The notes under the pieces: generated by a model | The model's input: only the letters and a program-made list of their open reading frames with translations | Told to the model about the DNA's origin: nothing | Databases searched by the model: none | Assembly: GCA_963932465.1 (NCBI GenBank) | Contig: OZ010799.1 | Coordinates: 279,221,164 to 279,285,163 of the forward strand | Direction: 5' to 3' | DNA from: Maratus speciosus | Taxonomy: Eukaryota; Arthropoda; Arachnida; Araneae; Salticidae | Length of the DNA: 64,000 bases | Shown: one piece after another, positions 1 through 10,560 of the stretch | Layout: each line of letters begins with the position of its first letter | Numbering within the stretch: the first letter of the stretch is position 1 | Translations under genes and position numbers: made by a program

Positions 1-1192
1 TTGACACCCTTTTAAATTTCGATTTTTTTAGGAAATGTCCTTAGAGATCACTGATATCTTATAACTAACTACCATTCTAAATTTCACTATTCAAGGCCCT
101 TCCGTCACGCAAAAACTGCAATTTAGAACGTTTTTCTCCTGCACCGAATTAAAACATAGCCGTTGGAGCAAGGATTTTCACCATCATTGTGACGCCATTA
201 TTTTTTAAATCGGTTTGGTATTTCCTGAGATTGTGTAGAAATCACCATTTAGAACGTTTTTTAGAACGCTTTTCGCGCATTTTCATTCCTTTTAAATTTC
301 GAATTGTTTAAGAACTGTTCTTAGAAATCCTTTACATCTAATAAGTAGCTGATACTTCAAATTTCATATTTCCAGGCCCTTCAGTAACACATAAATCTAA
401 TTTTTAGAACGTTTTTTCTCCTACACCCCCTTTGGGGTAGTGGCACCGACATAAAACATAGCCTTTCTTGGAGCAAACGTTGTCACTATCATTTTGACAC
501 CAATATTTTTTAAATCGGTTTGGTATTTCCTGAGATTATGTAGAAACTACCATTTAGAACGTTTTTTAGAACGCTTTTTGTGCATTTTCACCCCTTTCAA
601 ATTTCGAATTGTTTAAGAACTGTTCTTAGACATCATTTATATCTTATAAGTAACTAATATTCCAATTTTCATATTTCTAGGCTCTTCAGTAACGCAAAAA
701 TCGCATTTTTAGAACATTTTTTGTTCCTGCACTCCCTTTGGGGTAGTGGCACCGACATAAAATATAGCCTATGTTCTAAGTTGGACTAACACCATCATTT
801 TGACACCAATATTTTTTAAATCGGTTTGGTATTTCCTGAGATTATGTAGAAACTACCATTTAGAACGTTTTTTAGAACGCTTTTTGTGCATTTTCAACCC
901 TTTTAAATTTCGAATTGTTTAAGAACTGTTCTTAGACATCATTTATATTTTATAAGTAACTAATATTCAAAATTTCATATTTCTAGGCCCTTCAGTAACG
1001 CAAAAATCGCATTTTTAGAACGTTTTTTGCTCCTGCACCCCCTTTGGGGTAGTGGCACGGACATAAGATATAGCCTATGTTCTAAGTTGGGCGAACACCA
1101 TCATTTTGATAACATTAATTTTGGAATCGGTTCGGTAGTTCCTGAGCTTACCTCCTACAAATAAACAATTTTTTCCTCTTTATAATATGACT
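1..1192. repeat. ~305-bp tandem repeat array, block 1
   Basis: About four head-to-tail units. The landmark 'atttagaacgtttttta' recurs near 247, 552 and 857, a spacing of ~305 bp, and each unit also carries 'aaatcggtttggtatttcctgag', split here by small changes, and 'cctttggggtagtggcacc'. The last unit runs into a distinct tail, 'aataaacaattttttcctc' followed by tttataat, ending near 1192. The same tail closes block 2 and the isolated copy at 49397-49816. Tails of this kind are common at the 3' ends of invertebrate retroelements (RTE-like), so the array is probably derived from tandem 3' ends. No coding potential is visible. Confidence 0.85.
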
Positions 1193-1550
1193 AGCAAACC
1201 CCGCGGCTTTGCTCGCGTAATATTTGAAATATGCCAAGTGATATTTATATGTCTAATTTTTATTTAAAGGTACTAACTAAATTTTCATTTTATTAAAAGG
1301 TAATATTTTATTTTATTAAAAGGTACTTATTACTTTTTCAAAAATTACTATTTAAAACACAGTTTGATTAAACATCATTATTACACTGCATTAGGCAGAA
1401 ATGAGACTTAAATTAATAAAACGAAATAAAACTAAATAAATAATAATTTAGAAAATATTTTGAAACTTTTATGCTCAGTTAATACGCTCACTTCAGTATT
1501 CATTTGAAGTTTTGAATTTTCTAGAAACCATCTTCTTACATCTTAAAATT
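1193..1550. other. AT-rich spacer between the two 305-bp blocks
   Basis: Begins with a short GC-rich motif (accccgcggctttgctcgcg), then repeats 'aaaggta' and falls into AT-rich sequence. No gene or RNA signal seen. The GC-rich motif resembles sequences that often follow retroelement tails in arthropod genomes; this is a weak resemblance. Confidence 0.4.
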
Positions 1551-4196
1551 AACCATCATGTCAAATTCCAAGTTCTACCACCTCTCTCAACATAAATGGC
1601 TGTGTTGAAATAGAAACTGTCACCATTAATTTGCCAACATTAATTTTGAAATTGGTTTGTTATTTCCTAATATTCTACAGAAACGTAATTTAGAAAGCTT
1701 TTAAAGGCCTTTTTTAGAGCGTTTGTTGTTCCTGTGAACCCCAGGTGGTCGAATCATCGGCATAAAATATAGCCTGTGTAGGATCAGAGACTGCTACCAT
1801 TGATTCGCAGCTATTACTTTTATATTTGGTTTATATTCACTGAAATTGGGTAGAAATCGTAATTTAGGACTTTTTTAGAATGCTTTTCGCACATCCCCTT
1901 CACTTCACCCCTTTTTATTTCGAATTTATTTTCGACAGACCTTCGAGGGCATTTATATTTTATAAGTAACTACCATGCCATATTTAAAGTTTCTAGCCTT
2001 TTCAGTATCACAGAAATCGCAATTTAGAAAGTTTTTAGCTACTGCAACCCTCTGCTGGTAGTGGCACAGACATAAAATATAGCTTATGATTGAGCAAGTT
2101 CTATCACCAACAATTTGTCATCATTATTTTTTTAATCTGTTTGGTATTTGATAAGATTACATAAAAATTGTTATTTACAACGCTTTTCGCTCACTTCATC
2201 TTTTTAAATTTGAAATTTTCTTTCGACAGTTCTTAGAAAGCAGTTGCATCTTGTAAGTAAATACCATGCCACACTTCAAAGTGTTAGACCCTTCAGTTAT
2301 GCAAAAAACGCAAATTAGAACATGTTTTGCTTTTGCAACCCTCAGATGGTAGTGACAGCAACATAAAATATAACCTATGTTATAGCAGGGACTGTCACCA
2401 TTGATTTTCAACCATTACTTTTGAAACAGCTTTGGAATTTCCTGAGATTGAGTAGAAATCGCAATTTAGAATGTTTTTAGAACGCTTTTCGCGCATTTTC
2501 ACCCCTTTTTAAATTTCCAATTTTTTCGAAACTGTTCCTAAAGATCATTTATATGTAATACATATGTACCTTGCCTAATTTTAAGTTTCTAGCCCCTACC
2601 GATCACAAAAATCGAAATTTGGAACGCTTTTTTGCTCCTGCAACGTCTAGGTGATAGTGATACCGACTTAAAATAGCGTCTATGTTAGAGCAGAGGCTGT
2701 CAGCATCAATTTCTTAACATTACTTTTGAAATCAGTTTGATTCTTCCTGAGATATTGGTGACAAATAGGCATTTAGAACGTTTTTAGAACGCTTTTCGCT
2801 CATTTTGCTCCTGCATCTCCTCTGGGTTAGTGGAAACATATATAAAATATAGCCTATCTTGGAGCAAGATCTGTCACCATCATTTTAACGCCATTATATT
2901 TGAAATCGGTTCATTATTTCCTGAGATTGCATAGAAATTGCAATTTAGAACGTTTTTTACAACGCTTTTTTCGCATTTTGACCCCCCTTTTAAATTTCGA
3001 TTTTTTTAGGAAATGTCCTTAGAGATCATTGATATCTTATAACTAACTACCATTCTAAATTTCACGATTCAAGGCCCTTCCGTCACGCAAAAACAGCAAT
3101 TTAGAACGTTTTTCTCCTGCAGCCCCTTTGGGATAGTGGCACCGACATAAAACATAGCCTATGTTGGAGCAGGGATTTTCACCATCATTTTGACCCCATT
3201 ATTTTTCAAATCGGTTTGGTATTTCCTGAGATTGTGTAGAAACTACCACTTAGAACGTTTTTTAGAACGCTTTTCGTGCATTTTCACCGCTTTTAAATTT
3301 AGAATTGTTTAAGAACTGTTCTTAGAAATCCTTTATATCTAATAAGTAGCTGATACTTCAAATTTCATATTTCTAGGCCCATCAGTAACACATAAATCGC
3401 ATTTTTAGAACGTTTTTTGCTCCTACACCCTCTTTGGGGTAGTGGCACCGACATAAAACATATCCTATCTTGGAGCAAACGTTGTCACTATCATTTTGAT
3501 ACCAATATTTTTTAAATCGGTTCGGTATTTCCTGAGATTATGTAGAAACTACCATTTAGAACGTTTTTTAGAACGCTTTTTGTGCATTTTCACCCCTTTT
3601 AAATTTCGAATTGTTTAAGAACTGTTCTTAGACACCATTTATATCTTATAAGTAACTAATATTGCAAATTTCATATTTCTAGGTCCTTCAGTAACGCAAA
3701 AATCGCATTTTTAGAACGTTTTTTGCTCCTGCACCCCCTTTGGGTTAGTGGCACCGACATAAAATATAGCCTATGTTCTAAGTTGGACTAACACCATCAT
3801 TTTGATACCATTACTTTTGAAATCGGTTTTGTATTTCCTGAGATTATGTAGAAACTACCATTTAGAACGTTTTTTAGAACGCTTTTTGTGCATTTTCACC
3901 CCTTTTAAATTTCGAATTGTTTAAGAACTGTTCTTAGACACCATTTATATCTTATAAGTAACTAATATTCCAAATTTCATATTTCTAGGCCCTTCAGTAA
4001 CGCAAAAATCGCATTTTTAGAACGTTTTTTGCTCCTGCACCCCCTTTGGGGTAGTGGCACCGAAATAAGATATAGCCTATGTTCTAAGTTGGGCGAACAC
4101 CATCATTTTGATACCATTACTTTTGGAATCGGTTCGGTAGTTCCTGAGCTTATCTCCGACAAATAAACAATTTTTACCTCTTTATAATAGGAGTAT
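1551..4196. repeat. ~305-bp tandem repeat array, block 2
   Basis: About nine more units of the 305-bp family. Landmarks occur near 1683, 1861, 2170, 2463, 2771, 2940, 3246, 3552 and 3857; the intervals near 170-180 bp mark partial units. Units left of ~2970 are more diverged than those to the right. The stretch ~2977-4190 is collinear with 1-1190, so the array also has a ~1.2-kb higher-order duplication. It ends with the same 'tttataata' tail at 4196. Confidence 0.85.
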
Positions 4197-4209
4197 GAAG
4201 TATAGATTA

Positions 4210-4618
4210 GGTTGAGCAAAAAGTTCTGGGAATTTTTTTATCTAATAGTTACCAGAAGTTTTATCGCATATTGGAGTACTAGTGGTATATCTATTGGAGT
4301 TCAGGAATTTCGACTCCAAAATGCCTATTGAACAGTATGATTTGCGTGTGTTGATCTGGCATTATTGGAGAAAAGGTCTAACGATTCTGAAAGCTTTCGA
4401 TTACAATCCTTTAATGAAGTTGAAGAAGCGACCAAGAGTTTTTCGATTCCAAGTAGTCGCCAGGGTACTTCCAGCAACTCCGCAATCTGGCAGAATGATT
4501 GCAAAAAGTCGTGGACTATGATGGTCTCTAGTTTGAAGAATTGTCCTTGTTGCTTTTGTTGTTAATTTGCGCATAACAGCGCAATTTTCACAAATTTCCC
4601 AGGACTTTTTGCTCAACC
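4210..4618 (+). mobile_element. Mariner-type non-autonomous element (409 bp)
   Basis: Flanked by TA on both sides (4208-4209, 4619-4620). The ends are inverted repeats: the left begins ggttgagcaaaaagttctgg and the reverse complement of the right end begins ggttgagcaaaaagtcctgg. The interior holds short overlapping open frames (from 4282 and 4365) that read like a decayed N-terminal part of a mariner transposase, with no room for the catalytic domain. TA duplication and this terminus are typical of the Tc1/mariner superfamily. It is an internally deleted copy that could only have moved with a transposase supplied in trans. Confidence 0.8.
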
Positions 4619-4629
4619 TAGTATATATA

Positions 4630-4735
4630 TTTATGTCACATTTGAAGGGAGGGTGGTTTTGGGGTCTGGGGGTCATGATCAATGAAAATATACCAAAAAT
4701 TTTCGGAATTGCTTCCCTCCGGACGGCTGCAATAG
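4630..4735 (+). repeat. Dispersed repeat shared with ~24905-24990
   Basis: The segment 'gggtggttttggggtctggg' and following 'ggtcatgatcaatg' matches, in reverse orientation, the sequence around 24940-24990 ('cgatcaggaccccctagaac'). Both copies also share a 'ttttcggaatt'-like block. Function unknown; probably a transposon fragment. Confidence 0.55.
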
Positions 4736-5157
4736 CTACCCGCTACTTTAATTTTTGTAATGAAAGCTACCTAAAAATGACAGATGTTTCTTAATCTAAA
4801 AAAAATGTACTATAATCAAGAACGAAAATATACAATAACCTATTTCAAGTCACCGAACATTCCGAAAAGCATTCCTTCACCTTTAAAAACCTCATAAAAC
4901 TGTTAATTTTCGAAAATTAAAGAAGAATTTCTAAAAATAAATTTTTATTAGCTGCCCGTCATTTTCGGAAACGTTTCTGAGCAGCTTTTGCAGTGCAATA
5001 ATCAGTTTTCTCAAATCGGAATATCACTTTTACTTAGCCATCATACGTAGTATAGGGTAAGTCTTGTAATCGTTTTAAAAATAAAATAAAAATTTGACGG
5101 ATTTACACGTTTCAGACGCTGGAGATTCTGAAAAACATATTTTGGAGGAAAAAATTT

Positions 5158-5245
5158 GTCGCCGTCCGTCTGTCTGTGTGTGTCTGTGTGACAGTAAACG
5201 CTCTATCTCCCGAACAAGTTGAGATAGAGACTTGAAATTTTGTGT
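5158..5245 (+). repeat. GTCTGT-rich dispersed repeat
   Basis: A 'gtccgtctgtctgtgtgtg' run followed by 'acgctctatctcccgaac' and 'agagacttgaaattttgtg'. This looks like a segment of a common invertebrate repeat rather than a gene. Confidence 0.45.
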
Positions 5246-5644
5246 GTACTTAGTATGTAATAATGGAAAGAAGCCTATTGAATATCAGTAACCTCTATTA
5301 TCCGGCACTATTTTTTTCGGAGTCCTGGAATATTCGATCTGATGAGAGGTATATAAAGTTTTCGAAATTGTTTATTTTAAAGAGTAAAAATAAAAGACAA
5401 TACAAAAACATAAATTTTCCATAAAGGATGAAGTCGATCGGATTATTAGTTGCTGAGATATTTGTATTTCTATTTTTCACACTCTTCGATTTTTCATGAT
5501 CCTCTATTTCATTCAAATTTCAATTCAAAGATGCATTTTAATTTGAAGTAAGACTCTTAATCCGACGCAGTAAATTATTAGTTAATATGATTATCATTTT
5601 TGGTGTTATAAGGATACTTGTTTTACGGAATTCGGTACAACTCG

Positions 5645-5785
5645 GTTATCCCGTCGACAAAAAAAACTATCGCCAAACTATCGCTAAATGCCGCCGAGTT
5701 TATTGCCAACTTGGCGATAAAAATATTTCGCCAACAGTGACATCAACTTGGCGCTATCTTCGGCATTTCGCCAAATTTCCATAGA
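5645..5785 (-). repeat. GCCAA-rich repeat, copy 1
   Basis: Dense in 'cgccaa', 'ttggcga' and 'gccgagtt'. Its reverse complement aligns over ~110 bp with 59626-59735, including ttggcgaaat, the 'gatatcgtcaag/gatagcgccaag' block and cggcatttagcgata versus cggtatttggcgaca. So this is a dispersed family with two copies in opposite orientation. No coding signal. Confidence 0.6.
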
Positions 5786-6414
5786 CTCCCATTGTAATAC
5801 AATCACGGTCCTGTTTTGTTAAAAATATTTAAATATGCGTTTAAATTTTATTTTGGAATTGCAATGTATTTTATTAATAGTTTACACACATGTTTTATTT
5901 TCATATTATATATTATGCATATCCATGATGGGAAAGTATTACGGTGTCCCCCAACGTCTAGTTTCAGTTGCTATCAATTCTCAGATAAATATTTTGATAT
6001 TCAGAATACATGTTTAGCAGATAAACATACAATATTAACAGCATTAACATTGATATGAAAATTAACAAAATTTTGTTACAATTGTATTCACAAATTCAGT
6101 TATTTAGCAGAAAATGTTTACTTTGAGAATTGATACAATCAGAAAAACCGATTTTCTGGGTACAGAGAAATGATCAATAAATTGTAAAAGCTACTAGGAA
6201 ACTTTTCCAAAAATTACGGGCAGCTCATAAAAAATTACTTTTGTAAATTATTCTTTAAATTTCGAAAATAAATAGTTTTCTGAGATCTCTAAAGATAAAG
6301 GAACACTTTTCGGAATCTTGGGAGACTCGGAATGGACTATTATATATATTCGCATTCTGATTATTGTACATTTTCTTTGATCAAGAAATATCTGTCATTT
6401 TTTACAGTGAGGGA

Positions 6415-6501
6415 CCGTATATCAGCAATAACGCGACGAATGTTGATTTCCAAGTGGTCTAACGTCTGTGGTTTATCGGCGTAGACCAGCGACTTCACAT
6501 A
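6415..6501 (-). pseudogene. C-terminal fragment of a transposase-like protein
   Basis: Read on the minus strand, 29 consecutive codons give a segment with the core VYADKPQTLDHLEINIRRVI. This pattern (short aromatic stretch, PQT/LDHLE, then an amphipathic helix) resembles the C-terminal end of DDE_3-type (Tc1-related) transposases. The frame is lost beyond both ends. At 6409 it meets the inverted-repeat element; at ~6502 it changes to unrelated sequence. Assignment to Tc1-related rather than another DDE family is inference. Confidence 0.5.
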
Positions 6502-6683
6502 CGAGGTTCGATCCAGAAGTAAGGTTCCCAAAGAGCTCCAGCCCCACGGGAAGGTGCGAGGCGAAATACGCCAACAGCACTATGCGCGGCTATTCCAGCA
6601 CTCACAATTCACCCGGCCGCGCTTCGCTGCGCCGCTCATTCTTGGCTCAGCAGGCGTCTGAGAGGGAGGTTCCTATTCTTGAT

Positions 6684-7104
6684 CCCGCCAAGTGCGAGAT
6701 TCATCCCGTAATTCGCTTTCTGCCCGCCAAAGGGACTCTTCCCGTGGATATTCGTCGTCAGTCGACAGAGGAGTATGGCTAGAAAAGTATGTCCGTTCAA
6801 CACGTCCGAAAGTGGTGCAGGGAGTTTAGTGCCCGTCGGAACGAAGTCCACGATGAAGAACGGGGTGAAAGACCGTCAGTTTCGGAAGCGGTTATCGGAT
6901 TTCGCACTTAGTGATTATCACTTGTTTCCCAAGTTAAAGGAACACTTGGGTAGCTAAAGCTTCCGGAGAGATAGTGACGTCAAAGGAGAGGTGAAACGCT
7001 TTCTCAACGGGTTGGCAGCGGAGTTCTTTGACATTGGGATACAAAAATTGGAGCACCGTCTACAAAAATGCGTAGAAAAAGATGGCGATTATGTAGAGAA
7101 ATAG
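6684..7104 (+). pseudogene. Broken mariner transposase, catalytic core deleted
   Basis: Two ends of a mariner transposase survive without the middle. The N-terminal DNA-binding part starts near 6684 (CEIHPVIRFLPAKG). It continues in the same frame after a TAG stop at 6780-6782 into a second helix-turn-helix region (VRKWCREFSARRNEVHDEER), which stops near 6908. The C-terminal part follows in other frames: SDYHLFPKLKEHLG (~6907-6950), then a block around KRFLNGLAAEFFDIG ending with TAG at 7102-7104. The region with the catalytic aspartates is absent, so this is an internal deletion plus frameshifts. GC content is clearly above the surroundings. The right terminus may lie in the N gap. Confidence 0.7.
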
Positions 7105-7219
7105 AGCAAATTTTCTTCTTTCCGACGATGTAAATTTCTATGAGAATACAATGTTGTCTATTTGTAAATTTCACGGGAACCTTTTTTTTTTTTTTTTTTT
7201 TGGATAGGTCCTTGTATCA

Positions 7220-7419
7220 NNNNNNNNNNNNNNNNNNNNNNNNNNNNNNNNNNNNNNNNNNNNNNNNNNNNNNNNNNNNNNNNNNNNNNNNNNNNNNNNN
7301 NNNNNNNNNNNNNNNNNNNNNNNNNNNNNNNNNNNNNNNNNNNNNNNNNNNNNNNNNNNNNNNNNNNNNNNNNNNNNNNNNNNNNNNNNNNNNNNNNNNN
7401 NNNNNNNNNNNNNNNNNNN
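7220..7419. other. Assembly gap (200 N)
   Basis: Exactly 200 N, the usual placeholder for a gap of unknown size. It is preceded by a T-run (7182-7200) and followed directly by the inverted repeat starting near 7425. Any open frame that crosses it is meaningless. Confidence 0.98.
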
Positions 7420-7424
7420 CGTAG

Positions 7425-8452
7425 TGAAATTCAGTAATTTATATCTAACAAAAACATACCTGTGAAAACAGGGAGCCAAGTTCTGTAAAGACAATGGCAA
7501 GAAAAGAAGTGATATCTAAGTGGGTGCCAAGTTCAAATAAAATTCACTCAAACTTACCTACTGAAGTATTATAGCCTTTTTTAAATTGTTTAGAAATAAA
7601 AATTATTGATAGGATATTAATAATAAATCTAGAACTTGGCAAGTTTTTACCTACGGGTCATTTATTTTTAATAATGACATTATTATATCAAATCTTGTTA
7701 TTTCATGATTGGAAGCCTTAATTTGAGTGAGCTCCTTCCCCTTGAATGGCGGTGGGATAAAATATATCCCACCTAATTTAACTGCAAAATGCCACATTGA
7801 CACCAGAATTCAGGACTAAAAAGTTTAATTTTATTAAATACGTGAAAAGAAGAGTTTACCCATTTTGAAATAAATTTGTTTTCAAATTCTGGTGTGATTC
7901 AATCATTTCAGCATTTCACTAATAAAAGTTATTTGCCCTGAAAGGGTTAAAGGGGTGCAGTCTCTAGAGTGATGACCACGAACAAGCGTAAGGGTATCTG
8001 TCTCTTTCTCAGGCCTTTTAGTCTGTTTGCATTGAGGTTTCTGGAGAGTGGGTGCTAGAGTGATAACCAAAGACGAGCGGGAGTGTATGTGTGTATTTAT
8101 TGGTTTATCAAATCTTTAACATGAGTCATTTTTTTATAATAATAACTATATTTTTTTTGTAATGTCATTGAAATTAATATTAACATCACCATTTTATTAA
8201 GACATGAAATTGATAGGCATAACATTTATCAAAAACTTGCCAAGTTCTAGATTTATTATTAATATGCTATCAATAATTTTTATTTCTAAACAATTTAAAA
8301 AATGCTATAATACTTCAGTAGGTAAGTTTGAGTGAATTTTATTTGAACTTGGCACCCACTTAGATATCACTTCTTTTCTTGCCATTGTCTTTACAGAACT
8401 TGGCTCCCTTTTTTCACAGCTATGTTTTTGTTAGATATCATTACTTTTTGCA
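7425..8452. mobile_element. 1-kb inverted-repeat (fold-back) element
   Basis: The arms ~7425-7648 and ~8231-8452 are close inverted copies (by eye about 95% identical). Shared blocks are 'gagccaagttctgtaaagac', 'gatatctaagtgggtgccaa' and 'tctagaacttggcaag'. The 582-bp loop is AT-rich and has no recognisable gene. The left arm begins right at the assembly gap, so the outer boundary and target duplication cannot be seen. The high similarity of the arms suggests a recent origin or gene conversion. Confidence 0.75.
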
Positions 8453-8455
8453 AAG

Positions 8456-9238
8456 TTACAATATATTTAGACACTTTACTTAATGCTTTTTAATGTGTCT
8501 ACGTGTGACTATTTTATTCACCAAGCAACATTCAATTTTAATTTAAATTTCCTACAACAAACTATTTGGCTGTCAATTTGCGGCAGAAATCTATATTTAA
8601 ATACTGCTATATTGAATGCATGTTTTGAAATGAAATGTATTGATTCGAAATTTTTATTGTTTCTGAAACAACAATTCCTATTAAATTTTCCAATTAAATA
8701 TCCTATAGCTGGGCCTGCATTTTTGTACTGAAAGTGGAAAATAAAGTTATGTGCTTATGCCACACTATGTATCATTCATCCATGGGTGCCGGCAAAGAGG
8801 CAGTGCAGAGGAAGGACATTGCCCCTACCTGGATTTTCAAATTTAATTAACTAAATATCCTTTTCTCTGGTGATTTTGAAAATAACAAGTGGGTAAGTGT
8901 GATCACAGATCGCACAGAGGGTTTCGTTTAATATTCCTTTCAAAACACTTTATCCTTTTGAAAAATCTGTTAGTTCCACATTTCGCAACCAGGGGCGCAC
9001 TCTATTCTAAACAAGCCTCTATCCGAACAAAACTCCGTTTTACATATTATCCGTAGATATATTAGACAAGGGGATTGAGCCCATAGCACCCGAGTTAAGA
9101 AGGCGCCCCTAGCGGTAAAAGTGGAACTAAAATATGTAAGGCTATGGCGCATAATATGAACGAATGGTCAAAGGGGTGTCGACAAAAGTTGGAAAAGTGC
9201 TCCCCGGGTGAAAAGGGCAGAGGTTAGAAAAATTGCTT
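8456..9238. other. Unassigned region with a GC-richer repeat segment
   Basis: 8456-8755 is AT-rich with a short open frame (8483-8731) of biased composition that I do not regard as a gene. 8780-8850 ('ggtgccggcaaagaggcag') and 8985-9215 ('aggggcgcactctattctaa', 'agaaggcgcccctagcgg') are GC-richer and look like transposon-derived pieces. No family assigned. Confidence 0.35.
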
Positions 9239-10560
9239 AAAATACACAAATTAGAACTCGGAGGAGTAAATAATATAAGACTTTTTGAAATTTTATGATT
9301 TGTCGTGTGGTCTGAGGTATTCAGCTATACGTATGCAAAAAGTCATGTCTCCAACTTAATTAGGGGATACCTTGGAAAGAATTGCTTAAAATGCATATGC
9401 GATAGCTCAAAGGGTTAAGCGTAAGACTTTTTCAAGATATTATGAGTTGCCGCCTGGCCTCAGGTGTTCTGCTATAAGTATGCAAAATTTCAAATCTGCA
9501 ATTTAATAAGGGGCTCAGTTAGAAAGAATTGCTTAAAATACGCATGTGGAAGCCCAAAGGGTTAAATGTACGACTTTTTCAAAATTTTATGATTTGTCGC
9601 ATGATGGTATTCAGATATAAGTATGCAAAATTTCACGCCTCCAACCTAAATAGGGTCTCACTTAGAAAGAATTGTTTAAAATACACATGTGGGATCCCAA
9701 AAGGTTAAATGTACGACTTTTTCAAAATTTTATGATTTGCCGTTAGATGTGAGGTGCTCAGCTATAAGTATGTAAAATTTCACGCCTCCAACCTAATTAG
9801 GGGCTCACTTAGAAAGAATTGTTTAAAATACACATGTGGGAGCCCAAAGGGTTAAATGTACGACTTTTTAAAAATTTTATGTTTTGTCATTTGATGTGTG
9901 TTCAGCTATAAGTATGCAAATTTTCACGCCTCCAACCTAAATAGGGACTCACTTAGAAATAATTGTTTAAAATACACATGTGGGGGCCCCAAAGGGTTAA
10001 ATGTATGACTTTTTGAAAATTTTATGATTTTTCGTTTGATGTGAGGTGTTCAGCTATAAGTATGCAAAATTTCACGCCTCCAACCTAATTAGAGGCTCAC
10101 TTTGAAAGAATTGTTTAAAATACACATGGGGGAGCCCAAAGGGTTAAATGTAGAATTTTTGAAAATTTTATGATTTCTAGCTTCATGTGAGGTGTTCAGC
10201 TATAAGTATGCAAAATGTCACGCCTCCAACCTAATTAGGGCTCACTTAGAAAGAATTGTTTAACATACACATGTGGGAGAGCAAAGGGTTAAACGTACGA
10301 CTTTTTCAAAATTTTATGCTTTGTCGTTTGATGTGAGGTGTTCAGCTATAAGTATGCAAAATTTCACATTTCCAACCTAATTAGGGGCTCACTTTGAAAG
10401 AATTGTTTAAAATACACATGGGGGAGCCCAAAAGGTTAAATGTACGACTTTTTAAAAATTTTATGATTTCTCGTTTGATGTGAGGTGTTCAGCTATAAGT
10501 ATGCAAAATTTCACGCCTCCAACCTAATTAGGGGCTCACTTAGAAAGGATTGTTTAAAAT
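9239..10560 (+). repeat. 147-bp tandem satellite, about nine units
   Basis: The junction motif 'tgtttaaaatacacatg' recurs at about 9239, 9388, 9536, 9678, 9825, 9969, 10117, 10262, 10409 and 10556; the well-conserved units are 144-148 bp apart, most often 147. Each unit carries 'gggttaaatgtacgactttt', 'ttcagctataagtatgcaaa' and 'cacgcctccaacctaattag'. Units to the right are more alike than those to the left. The array ends abruptly inside a unit at ~10560, where the 51-bp minisatellite begins. One further unit lies at 59395-59520 beside array B. Confidence 0.9.

Larger units (their letters stand above)
4770..6409. mobile_element. 1.6-kb element with ~250-bp terminal inverted repeats
   Basis: The left arm, ~4770-5020, and the right arm, ~6148-6409, are inverted copies of each other. 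Shared blocks include aatgacagat.tttctt, 'ttccgaaaag', 'ttattttcgaaa' and 'agctgcccgt'. The right arm ends CACTG-first when read inward (cactgtaaaaaatgacag); the left tip is more degraded (acctaaaaatgacag). The interior is AT-rich with no transposase. It is probably a non-autonomous DNA transposon or fold-back element. The right end abuts a broken transposase fragment, so it may have inserted there. Target duplication not resolved; arms are moderately diverged. Confidence 0.65.

Noticed and set aside
6468..6782. 104-codon plus frame starting at 6468
   Set aside because: The first ~70 codons cross a junction with an opposite-strand transposase fragment; only the last ~30 codons belong to the mariner pseudogene.
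7140..7500. Open frames on both strands across 7140-7500
   Set aside because: They cross the 200-N gap and have no support.
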